Positions 22,422 through 30,029 of a stretch of DNA of 34,108 bases are shown piece by piece. The stretch lies in NCBI GenBank assembly GCA_938083005.1, contig CALKCU010000027.1, positions 1 through 34,108 of the forward strand, read 5' to 3'. This stretch comes from an uncultured Sulfolobales archaeon (GTDB lineage Archaea > Thermoproteota > Thermoprotei_A > Sulfolobales > NBVN01). Made by a program: the position numbers and the translations under genes. The notes under the pieces were generated by a model. The model did no database searches. It worked only from the letters and a program-made list of their open reading frames with translations, and was not told the DNA's origin. The first letter of the stretch is position 1. Each line of letters starts with the position of its first letter.

Positions 22422-22892
22422 CTGTTCGCATCGGGGGATGGCTGGCTGAAAGCGTCCTACCTGCTGGTCCTCGAGATCCGCGGCGAGCTGGAGCTGAGAG
22501 TGGCCGGCAGGAGACGGACCCTGGCGAGCGGGTACTACGCGTACGTGGGTTCGGCCAGCTTCGCGAGGCCCTACCTGAGGGTCCTCAGGCACTTCAACCC
22601 TGTCAAGAGGAGGCGCTGGCACGTAGATCACATCACGATGAGCCCCAGCGCTCGAACACTGGGGGGCGTAGTGCTCTACGGGGTCTCCGAGGACTCACTC
22701 TACGAGACCGCGCTCGAGAGCGAGGCCCTGGAGGTAGCGGTTCCCGGGTTCGGGTCTACGGACAGAAGGTCCCACGCTACGCATCTCTTCACGGTCAGGT
22801 CCTCCGACCCCCTCGACGTCTTCCGGAAGCTCCTAGAGCTAGCCCGGAGGGCTAGGCCGTCATCGATAGAGCTTTTGCTCGATATCCAATAG
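22422..22892 (+). CDS. DUF123 (GIY-YIG-like) protein, start codon unclear
   Basis: The product has the DUF123 signature: SYLLVLEIRG as first strand, then SGYYAYVGSA, then KRRRWHVDHI, all typical of this family related to GIY-YIG nucleases and often linked to endonuclease III in archaea. About 155 residues if read from 22422. The only canonical start in frame, GTG 22500, would remove the first strand. A CTG at 22422 lies about 28 bp after the TATA box, where transcription should begin, so a leaderless CTG start is possible. ATG 22438 is in another frame and stops after three codons, so a sequence error is another explanation. Nuclease function is inferred from the fold. Confidence 0.75.
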   Translation: MFASGDGWLKASYLLVLEIRGELELRVAGRRRTLASGYYAYVGSASFARPYLRVLRHFNPVKRRRWHVDHITMSPSARTLGGVVLYGVSEDSLYETALESEALEVAVPGFGSTDRRSHATHLFTVRSSDPLDVFRKLLELARRARPSSIELLLDIQ

Positions 22893-22943
22893 AGTTTCGC
22901 GCGGTCTCCGCGAGCGTTCCTTTAAGGGCCGCGGTTTCACATA

Positions 22944-22954
22944 AGCTTAAAAAC
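22944..22954 (+). promoter_or_regulatory. TATA box of the SSB-PqqD operon
   Basis: AGCTTAAAAAC, about 45-50 bp before ATG 22999. The leader is about 20-25 nt and holds a GGAG-type ribosome binding site. Confidence 0.5.
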
Positions 22955-22998
22955 TCAGCCGCGATCGCAATCCAACAAAGCAAGCGGAGCTGGAACGT

Positions 22999-23436
22999 AT
23001 GTCGAGAGGTAGGTCGAAAATAGCGGACCTAAAACCGGGAATGGAGAGGGTCTCCGTTCTCGTAAGGGTAATAGATCCCGGAGAGGTGAGGAGGATAACG
23101 ACGAGGTCGGGCGAGAGAACCATCAGAGAGGCGACGGTTGGCGACGAGACCGGTCGTGTAAAGCTGGTAATGTGGGGCAGGTCCATTAAGTCCTTGAGCA
23201 GGGGGAACGTGATCGAAGTCTCTGGGGCCTGGACCACGGTGTTCAGGGGCAAGGTCCAGCTGAACGTCGGTGGCCCTGAGAACGTCAGGGTGGTCGAAGA
23301 CTCCGGCGAGGTGCCTCCGGTCGAGAGTATACCGATGGAGGAGCCTAAAACCGAGGGCGCCGCCCCCAGGAGGCCCACCAGAGGCTTCCGCCCGAGGGCT
23401 AGGTTCGGCAGGAGCAGGGAAGAAGAGTTCGAGTGA
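22999..23436 (+). CDS. ssb: Crenarchaeal-type single-stranded DNA-binding protein (single OB fold)
   Basis: 145 residues. The OB fold (about 7-103) closely resembles Sulfolobus SSB: DLKPGMERVSV, TRSGERTIREATVGDETGRVKLVMWG, VIEVSGAWTTVFRGKVQLNVGG. W55 and W78 are aromatic positions used to stack on bases in that family. The tail (about 110-145) is disordered, basic then acidic (RRPTRGFRPRARFGRSREEEFE), as in the protein-interaction tail of crenarchaeal SSBs. It binds exposed single strands during replication and repair. The stop overlaps the region where the PqqD-like gene starts. Confidence 0.93.
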   Translation: MSRGRSKIADLKPGMERVSVLVRVIDPGEVRRITTRSGERTIREATVGDETGRVKLVMWGRSIKSLSRGNVIEVSGAWTTVFRGKVQLNVGGPENVRVVEDSGEVPPVESIPMEEPKTEGAAPRRPTRGFRPRARFGRSREEEFE

Positions 23437-23769
23437 GTGGAGATGGGTTCGGCAGAACCGGACTACGTATCGCTGTACAACGAGATGGCGGACAGGAAGC
23501 CCGTCAAGCAGGGCGTAGACATGGGGGCTAGTGGTGAGGAGTACATAGTGAGCCTGGGCGAGGACAGGGTCTTCGCGCTGGCGCCAGCAGCCTACTACAT
23601 ATGGAACCTCTGCGACGGTGTTAGGTCCGTCAAGGACATACTGGAGAAGGTCAGGTCGGACCTAAGGGAGAGCGGTGAGGAGGAGCTGGAGGAAGTGGAG
23701 CTGAAGCAGATACTAGCCATGATCCTCGCGGAGCTCGGTAACGTAGGCCTAATCGGTTGGACGGGGTAG
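23437..23769 (+). CDS. PqqD-like (RiPP recognition element fold) protein
   Basis: About 108-110 residues, starting at GTG 23437 or ATG 23443, immediately after the SSB stop. The sequence shows the PqqD pattern: a strand pair with EYIVSLGEDRVFALAPAAYYIWNLCDG, then VRSVKDILEKVRSDL, and a C-terminal helix with LAELGNVGLIG. In bacteria PqqD-type domains hold RiPP precursor peptides for radical SAM partners; stand-alone archaeal copies have no established role. No precursor peptide, radical SAM maturase or B12 enzyme lies next to it, so coupling with SSB is unexplained. Confidence 0.85.
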   Translation: MEMGSAEPDYVSLYNEMADRKPVKQGVDMGASGEEYIVSLGEDRVFALAPAAYYIWNLCDGVRSVKDILEKVRSDLRESGEEELEEVELKQILAMILAELGNVGLIGWTG

Positions 23770-23796
23770 GAGCGGAGAAGAGCTCGGGAGAGCCTC

Positions 23797-25329
23797 TCAT
23801 CCCCATACGCGTTTTTGCTCAAACTCCCTCGGCTTCACCATGGGGAACGGTATTACCTCCTTGATGGAGTCCGTCCCGGTGTATACCATCACGAGCCTGT
23901 CTATCCCTAGCCCCAGCCCACCGGTGGGAGGCATTCCGTGTTCCAGAGCCTCGACGAAGTCCCAGTCGAACGGGTGGGCCTCCAGGTCCCCGAGCCTCCT
24001 CCTCTCCTCCTCCTCCCTGAAGTACGAGGCCTGGAGCTCCGGGTCGTTTAGCTCCGTGTATGCGTTAGCCAGCTCCACGCCCCCTATGTATAGCTCAAAC
24101 CTCTCGGCGAGGTCGGGCCTGGACCTGTGGGGCTTAGCCAAGGGCGATGACGACTTGGGGAAGTCCGTGACGAACGTAGGCTGGATGAGGTACTCCCTCC
24201 CGACTATTCTGTCGAAGAGCTTTACCACGGCCCTCCCCCTCTCGTAGCCTCCGGGAAGCCTTATCGAGTACCTGGAGAGGTACTCCTTGATCTCGTCGTC
24301 GGGTAGGCTCTCGATGTCGACCCCGGCGAACTCCCTGAACGCGTCGTAGAGGGACACTCTCCTGTAGGGCGGTGAGAGGTTTATCTCGACCGGCTCTCCC
24401 TTGACCGGGTACTCGACCACATCGGTCCCCAGGACCCTCCTGGCCACGGTGCCCACGAGCTCCTCGGTCAGCCTCATGATATCGTTGTAGTCCGCGTAAG
24501 CCTCGTAGGACTCCATCATCGTGAACTCCGGGTTGTGCTCTACGTCGATGTCCTCGTTCCTGAAGTTCTTCCCGATCTCGAAGACTTTATTGAACCCCGC
24601 TATGATGAACCTCTTCAGGTAGAGCTCGAGGCTTATCCTGAGGTACCACTCCTCTTCGAGGGCCTCCACGTAGGTCTTGAAGGGCCTGGCCGCGGCGCCA
24701 CCGTATATAGGTTGGAGCACCGGGGTCTCGACCTCTACGTACCCCCTTTCCCACATGAACTTCCTTATCTCCTCTATGGTCCTGAAGCGGATCTCGAAGA
24801 TCCTCCTGATCTGCGGGGTCACCATGATGTCGAGGTACCTCTTCCTGTACCTGACTTCGGGATCGAGTATCCTGTGACCCCACTTGACCGGCGGGCTTCT
24901 CAAGGCCTTCGCCAGCAGCTGGAGGTCCGAGACGGCTACCGTCAGCTCCCCCCTCTTGGTGTAGTAGAGCCTGCCCGCGACGTAGACGAAGTCGCCCAGG
25001 TCCACGAACTCATCGAAGAAGTCGAAGAGCTCCCGGCTTACCTCCCCGCGAGATACGGAGCACTGTATCCTGCACCCGTCATCGACCAAGTCGAAGAAGA
25101 CTAGGCCGCCGTGACGCCTGATCCCGACGACCCTGCCAGCAACGCTCACGGTGCTGTCGGGGACGGGCGATCTCACCACCTCCCGAACTGGGACTACCCC
25201 ACCCTTTGGTGCGTGAGGGTAGGGGTTTATGCCCAGCTCGATCAGTCTCCTCCGCAAGCTCCTCCGCAGCTCAACCTCACCGCTCATCCCCACCACCTCT
25301 CCCAGCAATCTCTCGTGCCAGGGATCCAA
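23797..25329 (-). CDS. lysS: Lysyl-tRNA synthetase, class II
   Basis: 510 residues. An N-terminal OB-fold anticodon-binding domain (about 60-150, VSVAGRVVGIRRHGGLVFFDLVDDG) is followed by the class II catalytic core. Motif 2 region FRNEDIDVEHNPEFTMMESYEAYADYN is intact, and motif 3 GGLGLGIDRL is at about 470-479, with catalytic Arg 478. It charges tRNA-Lys with lysine. Many archaea use a class I enzyme instead, so class II is a useful taxonomic clue. The start is TTG 25329, about 30 bp after the TATA box; ATG 25287 is an internal alternative. Confidence 0.96.
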   Translation of the reverse strand: MDPWHERLLGEVVGMSGEVELRRSLRRRLIELGINPYPHAPKGGVVPVREVVRSPVPDSTVSVAGRVVGIRRHGGLVFFDLVDDGCRIQCSVSRGEVSRELFDFFDEFVDLGDFVYVAGRLYYTKRGELTVAVSDLQLLAKALRSPPVKWGHRILDPEVRYRKRYLDIMVTPQIRRIFEIRFRTIEEIRKFMWERGYVEVETPVLQPIYGGAAARPFKTYVEALEEEWYLRISLELYLKRFIIAGFNKVFEIGKNFRNEDIDVEHNPEFTMMESYEAYADYNDIMRLTEELVGTVARRVLGTDVVEYPVKGEPVEINLSPPYRRVSLYDAFREFAGVDIESLPDDEIKEYLSRYSIRLPGGYERGRAVVKLFDRIVGREYLIQPTFVTDFPKSSSPLAKPHRSRPDLAERFELYIGGVELANAYTELNDPELQASYFREEEERRRLGDLEAHPFDWDFVEALEHGMPPTGGLGLGIDRLVMVYTGTDSIKEVIPFPMVKPREFEQKRVWG

Positions 25330-25354
25330 CCACCTAGGGTAAAGGACTGTTGAG

Positions 25355-25366
25355 GATTATAAAAGG
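25355..25366 (-). promoter_or_regulatory. TATA box of lysS
   Basis: CCTTTTATAATC on the minus strand, centred about 30 bp before TTG 25329. Confidence 0.6.
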
Positions 25367-25564
25367 GCGGGCTCCGGGCTCGCCTGAGGACCCTTCGAGC
25401 ACCTCGGCTGCGGAGAGCCCTCCGGATACGAGCGCTCTCTTCGGACTGGCGATGCTTTTATTTGATAACATGATAGAGAGAGTGGTGAGACTACGAGCGA
25501 GCCCAGGAAGTACGAGTACAGACCCGAGAAATACCCGGAGAGGCCGGAGATCAAGGGCGTAGAC

Positions 25565-26026
25565 GTGGGCAAGCTCGTCGACATGCTCCTGGCGGCCTTC
25601 GCTGACGAGGTGCTAGCCTGGTATCAGTACTACCTAAGCGCCTACGCCGTCAGGGGGAACGTATCGGTCGAGCTTGAGGACGTGTTCAGGAGGATAGCCG
25701 AGGACGAGCTCGGCGACCACGCCAAGAAGCTAGCCGACAGGCTCCAGGACTTCGACGTAGATCCCCCTGACTTCAGGGACCTGTGGCAGCTGTCGAGATG
25801 TAGGCAGACGGAGCTGCCCAAGGATCCCCACGACGTCGACGGGTTCCTGGCGGCTAGCGTCAAGGCCGAGCGCTGCGCTCTAGAGCACTACAGGGAGATC
25901 TTCAGCTACGTGTTCGGGAAGGACCCGGTAACCGAGGAGATAATAGAGGATATAATCAGGGACGAGGCTGAGCACGAGACTACCTTCAGGAACCTGCTCT
26001 CGAAGGCCGGGTTGGAACGCGTCTAG
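25565..26026 (+). CDS. Ferritin-like diiron protein (Dps-like), start uncertain
   Basis: 153 residues from GTG 25565. A four-helix bundle with carboxylate-bridged diiron motifs: E15 in ADEVLAWYQYY, E46/E48 and H52 in AEDELGDHAKK, E102 in KAERCALEH, E134/E136 and H137 in DEAEHET. Two Cys (C79, C104) lie close to the ligand helices, as in archaeal Dps-like 'thioferritin' proteins that detoxify peroxide and store iron. Upstream, the same frame encodes a plausible N-terminal extension (SEPRKYEYRPEKYPERPEIKGVDV), but no canonical start precedes it; the ATG/GTG codons near 25470-25485 are in another frame. So either GTG 25565 is used or an indel or unusual start exists near 25487. Confidence 0.85.
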   Translation: MGKLVDMLLAAFADEVLAWYQYYLSAYAVRGNVSVELEDVFRRIAEDELGDHAKKLADRLQDFDVDPPDFRDLWQLSRCRQTELPKDPHDVDGFLAASVKAERCALEHYREIFSYVFGKDPVTEEIIEDIIRDEAEHETTFRNLLSKAGLERV

Positions 26027-26148
26027 CAGAGGCTCCAGCACTAGGACCGCGGACTCGGCAGGTAGAGCGAACCTCGTATTTTTCACGAATCGCCGGGACT
26101 CCTGAGACTATCTAAGCGTTCTTACGCGCGAGTTTATCGCTAACAGAG

Positions 26149-26223
26149 TGGGCCCGCGGGGATTCGAACCCCGGACCTCCGCCGCGTCAGGGCGGCGTCC
26201 TAGCCGGGCTAGACGACGGGCCC
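26149..26223 (-). tRNA. tRNA-Val(GAC)
   Basis: Minus-strand cloverleaf: acceptor GGGCCCG/CGGGCCC, D arm with GTCTAGCCCGGCTAGGAC, anticodon stem CCGCC/GGCGG with loop CTGACGC (anticodon GAC), T arm CGGGG-TTCGAAT-CCCCG, and discriminator A. No intron, and CCA is not encoded. A TATA-like ACTTATTAG sits about 26 bp upstream. Apart from this gene, the 26027-26371 interval shows no coding sequence. Confidence 0.97.
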
Positions 26224-26371
26224 CGTATAGGCTTATAGAGGGGTCTAATAAGTTTTATGAAAGCTCCGCAGCTCTTCGAGGACTCGGTCGGCTGGCTACA
26301 GGTTCAGAGCACTTATCAGTGGTCTAGCGACAAATCTCGGGCTGGTGAGGTGGTAGACTCTGAGCGTCTCG

Positions 26372-27340
26372 GTGGTGTTCCACGGGGACTGCGACGGCGT
26401 CATCGCTGCCTACCTCTATATAAAGAAGTATCTGCGGGACCTCTACCCGGACGGCCTGAGCCTCGCGGTCACGCATCCCTGGAGGGCTCACACCGACCTC
26501 GGAAGGGTCGCGACGGGCGGAGACGAGCTGGTAATCCTCGACATAGCCTTGAGCGATAGGCTCGCCGAGGTGCTCAACACCGTTAGCGGTAGGTACAAGA
26601 GGGTTGTGCTCCTGGACCACCACGTAACGTCCGAGGCCTTGATAGATAAGGTCAAGTCCAAGGTCAGAGTGATCCATTCGAGAGCGAGCTCCACCCCCAG
26701 ACTGATCGCTCAGCTCGTGGGGACCCCCCTGAATCCCTACGAGGACGCTCTCGTTGAGGCGGCGGATATCTGCGAGGGGAGGCCGCCTCATACCGGTGTC
26801 GACAGGTCCGTACTCGATCTGGTAGACTCGATCAGGATGTCGATAGCCCTGAACCCCGGGGACCTGAAGTTCATGAAGCACCTGATAGATCTGCTGATGA
26901 AGTCTAGGAACCCGTCCCAGGATCCCCAGGTCAGGACCAGGGCTAGGAGAGCGAAGTCCCTCCTCGAGAACCTGCTGAGGATCTTGTCGGAGGACTCTCT
27001 GGACCTCGGGAACTTCAAGATAGCCTTCCTCAGCTTGCCGCTCTCGAGGGCCTTCGCGGGACTTATAGGCGTCGCGGCCACGGAGCTCTCCAAGGCGTAC
27101 AGGAAGAGCGTCATACTGGTAAGGGAGGAGCGCGACAAGATGGTCGTAACCATAAGGTCCACGGAGAGGAGCGCTCTGACCCTCTCCCAAGCCATAGCCA
27201 GCTCCCTCAAGGGGGTGTATGGCGGTCACGCTGAGGCCTCGTCGATAACGATAAGCAAGGAGCCTCTAGGTAAGGTCATTAGCAGTATAGTCGACTGCGT
27301 GCTGGGCCCTGGCGCTAGGTCGACCTCCGCTAAGCCCTAG
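26372..27340 (+). CDS. DHH-family phosphoesterase
   Basis: 322 residues. HGDCDGVIAA at about 4-13 is the first motif; LDIALSD at about 51-57 the second; LLDHH at about 73-77 is the DHH triad; and YGGHAEASS near 285-292 is the DHHA1-domain GGH motif. The family includes RecJ-like exonucleases and oligoribonuclease/cyclic dinucleotide phosphodiesterases acting through two metal ions (usually Mn2+). This single-domain archaeal type could act on nano-RNA or single-stranded DNA; the substrate is undecided. The start is GTG 26372, the first canonical start after an in-frame stop a few codons upstream (tandem GTG-GTG). Confidence 0.88.
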   Translation: MVFHGDCDGVIAAYLYIKKYLRDLYPDGLSLAVTHPWRAHTDLGRVATGGDELVILDIALSDRLAEVLNTVSGRYKRVVLLDHHVTSEALIDKVKSKVRVIHSRASSTPRLIAQLVGTPLNPYEDALVEAADICEGRPPHTGVDRSVLDLVDSIRMSIALNPGDLKFMKHLIDLLMKSRNPSQDPQVRTRARRAKSLLENLLRILSEDSLDLGNFKIAFLSLPLSRAFAGLIGVAATELSKAYRKSVILVREERDKMVVTIRSTERSALTLSQAIASSLKGVYGGHAEASSITISKEPLGKVISSIVDCVLGPGARSTSAKP

Positions 27341-27379
27341 AGACCGTCGTCCCCCGGAGCTCGGCACGCGGCGGGGGGC

Positions 27380-28114
27380 TCACTCCTCTCGCTCCACGGG
27401 CTCTGTAGGAACCTTCTTGTGGAGGAGCTTGTACGTCGCTAGGGAGGCTTTCAGGAGCCTGTACAGGACTCGGCACTCAACCTTGGTTAGAAGAGCCTTG
27501 TTTAAGACGTGCTTGAGAGCCGCGATCTCGTACTCGCTGAGCCCGTAAGCGGACCCCAGACTCGCCAGGTACCTGGAGAGTAGCGCCATGTAGTCCCCCG
27601 GACACCTCTCCCCGACGACCACGTCCGCGAGGTCGCGCCCTAGCAGCTCATAGAGGTAGAGCGCTACCGCGTGGGAGAGGTTCAGCACGTTGTAGTCGGA
27701 TGGCGTTACCAGGGTCGAAACCAGGGAGCACGAGGCTAGCTCGGACCTCGTCAGCCCGACGCTCTCGCGCCCGAAGACTAGGGCCACCTTCGAGCCCCGG
27801 GGCAGCAGCAGGGGTATTGCTCGCGGTGCTACCGCCTGCCTCAGGGGGTCGTCGGGGGCTCCGGCTATGGACGTAGTGCAGACGGAGAAGTCCGCGCCCT
27901 CGAGGCACTCGACCAGGCTACCGACAACCCTGACCCTGTCGACCAGATCCGCACCACCGGCCGCGAACTCGAGCACCTCCGTGTCCCTCACGTCGAACTT
28001 CGGGTTGACCACGCAGATATCGTCTACGCCGAAGTTCCTGCTCAGCCTGAGGACCTGGCCGAAGTTTATCTTGCCCTCAGGCTCTACCAGGACGATCCTT
28101 ACCCTCAGGCTCAA
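27380..28114 (-). CDS. trmJ: TrmJ-like SPOUT tRNA methyltransferase
   Basis: 244 residues. A SPOUT-fold methyltransferase of the TrmH/SpoU class: VEPEGKINFGQVLRLSRNFGVDD (motif 1 N-terminal helix, about 10-32), ALVFGRESVGLTRSEL (motif 2) and NVLNLSHAVALYLYEL (motif 3, knotted SAM site). Archaeal TrmJ adds a 2'-O-methyl to C32 in the tRNA anticodon loop, which is the most likely role. A helical C-terminal extension (about 165-244) is normal for this type. It closes the L21e-Rpo4-DUF655 operon, starting 13 bp after the DUF655 stop; many archaea have KsgA (16S dimethyladenosine transferase) at this place. Confidence 0.88.
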   Translation of the reverse strand: MSLRVRIVLVEPEGKINFGQVLRLSRNFGVDDICVVNPKFDVRDTEVLEFAAGGADLVDRVRVVGSLVECLEGADFSVCTTSIAGAPDDPLRQAVAPRAIPLLLPRGSKVALVFGRESVGLTRSELASCSLVSTLVTPSDYNVLNLSHAVALYLYELLGRDLADVVVGERCPGDYMALLSRYLASLGSAYGLSEYEIAALKHVLNKALLTKVECRVLYRLLKASLATYKLLHKKVPTEPVEREE

Positions 28115-28127
28115 CCCGCGCCCCCGG

Positions 28128-28787
28128 CTACCTCATGCCGTAGAGCTTGCTCAGGTAGTCCAGGTAGACGGCCGCTGTGGCGCCCTTGGGGGGGTGGACG
28201 AAGAGGTAGTACCTCTCAGCGCCCCTGAGCTCGCTCAGGACCCTCTCCGTCAGAGCCTTCACCGGGTCAAACCCCTTGACCCTGTTCCTCATGTCGTTGT
28301 AGTCCTTGAACTCCCCGCGGGCTCTCTCCTCGAGCACGGTCCAGAGGGTCTTCTTGCCTATCCCCGGTATCAGCTCGAGAGTGTGGAACTTTATGGTCAG
28401 CGGTGGAGCGGTGTTGAAGAACCTCGTGAACACCGTCTCCAGCTCCACGACGAGCCTCTGGACCGCCGAGGGCAGGTTGGACTTAGCTATGGCGGTCAGG
28501 TCTTCGTAGCTCACCGGCTCCCCCCACACGAATGCCACTTTGTCTCTGAGCTCGCGCCTCGAGAACCCTATGTAGACCCTCTCGTCGATAGACAGGGAGA
28601 CTCCAGGCTTCGGGTGGAACTCCACCAGAGTGAAGTACGAGCAGCCCACTCCCTGGGCTATCGGGCGCTCCCTGTGGGACTGGTGGTGCGTATCGGCGGG
28701 ATTGCCCCTGGGCATGAAGTCGAGGACTATCGCGTATTCCTCTCTGCTGACGAGCCTGAGCCAGTAGTCTCTTTCCCGGAAGCCCAT
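28128..28787 (-). CDS. DUF655 protein (predicted RNA/DNA-binding)
   Basis: 219 residues of the archaeal DUF655 family. The N-terminal OB-like part (DFMPRGNPADTHHQSHRERPIAQGVG) is strongly conserved in memory of this family. A helix-hairpin-helix follows in the C-terminal half (LELIPGIGKKTLWTVLEERARG). The function is unknown, but its genomic place between Rpo4 and rRNA/tRNA methylation genes is conserved in archaea, suggesting RNA processing or ribosome assembly. The start is ATG 28787, 12 bp after the Rpo4 stop. Confidence 0.92.
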   Translation of the reverse strand: MGFRERDYWLRLVSREEYAIVLDFMPRGNPADTHHQSHRERPIAQGVGCSYFTLVEFHPKPGVSLSIDERVYIGFSRRELRDKVAFVWGEPVSYEDLTAIAKSNLPSAVQRLVVELETVFTRFFNTAPPLTIKFHTLELIPGIGKKTLWTVLEERARGEFKDYNDMRNRVKGFDPVKALTERVLSELRGAERYYLFVHPPKGATAAVYLDYLSKLYGMR

Positions 28788-28799
28788 GGTACCACTTGA

Positions 28800-29126
28800 C
28801 TACTCGTGACAGTAGGCTGTCACTAGGTCGACGACCTTAGAGACCAGTCCGTCATCTACTTCTCTAGGCTCGAAGGCCAGCAGCATCCTAACTTCGTCGC
28901 GGTTTCTCGGTGCTATATCCACTATCATTGATGCCGTCAGGTCGCTGAAGCCCAACTTTACGAGCTCCTCGTAGAGAGCCTCCGGGTCGTCGCACTTCCT
29001 GAGGATCCCTGCCAACTCCATGGTCCTCTTGGCCAGTCCCTTCACTACGAGCCCCTTCCTCTCGCACTCTACCAGCTTCTTGAGTACTAGAGCTAGGGGT
29101 ATGTTCTTAACCTCGAGAATTCTCAT
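28800..29126 (-). CDS. rpo4: RNA polymerase subunit Rpo4 (RpoF)
   Basis: 108 residues of the Rpb4-like subunit, which with Rpo7 forms the stalk of archaeal RNA polymerase and binds nascent RNA. Recognisable: the N-terminal tip EVKNIPLALVLKKL and the HRDC-like helical C-terminal domain (DPEALYEELVKLGFSDLTASMIVDIAPRN). L21e-Rpo4-DUF655 is a conserved archaeal gene order. It starts 11 bp after L21e. Confidence 0.92.
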   Translation of the reverse strand: MRILEVKNIPLALVLKKLVECERKGLVVKGLAKRTMELAGILRKCDDPEALYEELVKLGFSDLTASMIVDIAPRNRDEVRMLLAFEPREVDDGLVSKVVDLVTAYCHE

Positions 29127-29137
29127 AACCTCCTCCT

Positions 29138-29443
29138 CTAGCTACCTCCCTGAGCAGGCCTCAGATGCTCTGGAACCGTTATTAGTATCTTCCTCTTGTC
29201 CCCCACGAAGACCTCTATTAAATAAGCCCTGCCCCTCTTCCCCACTACTGTCCCGGTCTTACCCGCAAACCTCCTATGCGGGAGAGCCTCGTGAACTGCG
29301 GGATTCGGCACTATGTGGACCCTGTCTCCCACCTTGTACTCCCGCATAACCAGGCTCAGCCCGGGTACCGCGCCCCTCTCTCTAACGCTCTTCCTGAAGA
29401 GCCTCCGGGTCCTGTGCCTCAACCCCTGAGATGCCTTCACCAC
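29138..29443 (-). CDS. rpl21e: Ribosomal protein L21e
   Basis: 101 residues. The usual basic N-terminus (GLRHRTRRLFRKSVRERGAVP) and SH3-like barrel (YKVGDRVHIVPNPAVHEALPHRRFAGKTGTVVGKRGRAYLIEV) are intact. A large-subunit protein near 5S rRNA. First gene of the operon. TATA-like TATTTAAGC lies about 30-40 bp upstream of the start, on the minus strand. Confidence 0.95.
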   Translation of the reverse strand: MVKASQGLRHRTRRLFRKSVRERGAVPGLSLVMREYKVGDRVHIVPNPAVHEALPHRRFAGKTGTVVGKRGRAYLIEVFVGDKRKILITVPEHLRPAQGGS

Positions 29444-29499
29444 TCCGGCGCCACCTGGTCGAGCTCTACCGCAGTGAGCTTAAATACCCTTCATATCCT

Positions 29500-29982
29500 C
29501 TACCTGCGTCTGCGCCTCCTCTCTGCCGAGGAGACCATGCTGAGCAGACTCTCCTCGGAGAGCACTCTCTGCTTCACCTCCTCAACAGCCTTCGAGAGCT
29601 CCTCCAACCTCTCCCTCCACTCGGGGCCTAGCTTTTCGAGGACCTCCTTGCCCAGCGAGGTGAGCCGCAGCTTCCTACTCCCGGTGACCTCCAGGAGGCC
29701 TAGGTACAGGAGGATCCTCACGTCCTCTAGCAGCTCCCTGCTGTTCACCGCCCTGCCGACGACCTGGAACTGGTACCCCAGGTCCCTCCCCTTCTCCGTC
29801 TTCAGGATGTACAGGCAGTTTACGAGACCCCTTTCGCTGATCTCGTTCAGGCTGCTGATGACAGCCATGACGCCCATCTTCCTGCCGTCTCTCATAGCAG
29901 CGTCGATCGTAACGACGGGTCTAGTCACTATCTTCAGCTCCTTGGAAACGCTCTTCTCAGCCTTCTGGGACACGCCAAGCAC
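29500..29982 (-). CDS. Possible winged-helix protein, unknown function
   Basis: 160 residues. A first part (about 1-70) has ELKIVTRPVVTIDAAMRDGRKMGVMAVISSLNEISERGLVNCLYILKTEKG. The middle region contains SRELLEDVRILLYLGLLEVTGSRKLRLTSLGKEVLEKL, a helix-turn-helix plus wing pattern. The last 45 residues are a coiled-coil-like helix ending in a run of arginines. Transcription regulation is a guess. It is transcribed from a palindromic TATA element at 30003-30012; GTG 29982 lies about 25 bp downstream of it, so leaderless. Confidence 0.7.
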   Translation of the reverse strand: MLGVSQKAEKSVSKELKIVTRPVVTIDAAMRDGRKMGVMAVISSLNEISERGLVNCLYILKTEKGRDLGYQFQVVGRAVNSRELLEDVRILLYLGLLEVTGSRKLRLTSLGKEVLEKLGPEWRERLEELSKAVEEVKQRVLSEESLLSMVSSAERRRRRR

Positions 29983-30000
29983 CTACTCCGGTTTTCTCGA

Positions 30001-30012
30001 AAGCTTTTAAGC
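30001..30012. promoter_or_regulatory. Palindromic TATA element, possibly bidirectional
   Basis: AAGCTTTTAAGC, a TATA box on both strands. On the minus strand it serves GTG 29982. On the plus strand it would start a transcript near 30032, entering a hairpin-rich non-coding stretch. Confidence 0.45.
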
Positions 30013-30029
30013 AGCTCCCAGATCGGACC

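Noticed and set aside
26324-27229. A 301-codon minus-strand frame over the DHH phosphoesterase
   Set aside because: A shadow frame; all DHH and GGH motifs are in the plus-strand gene.
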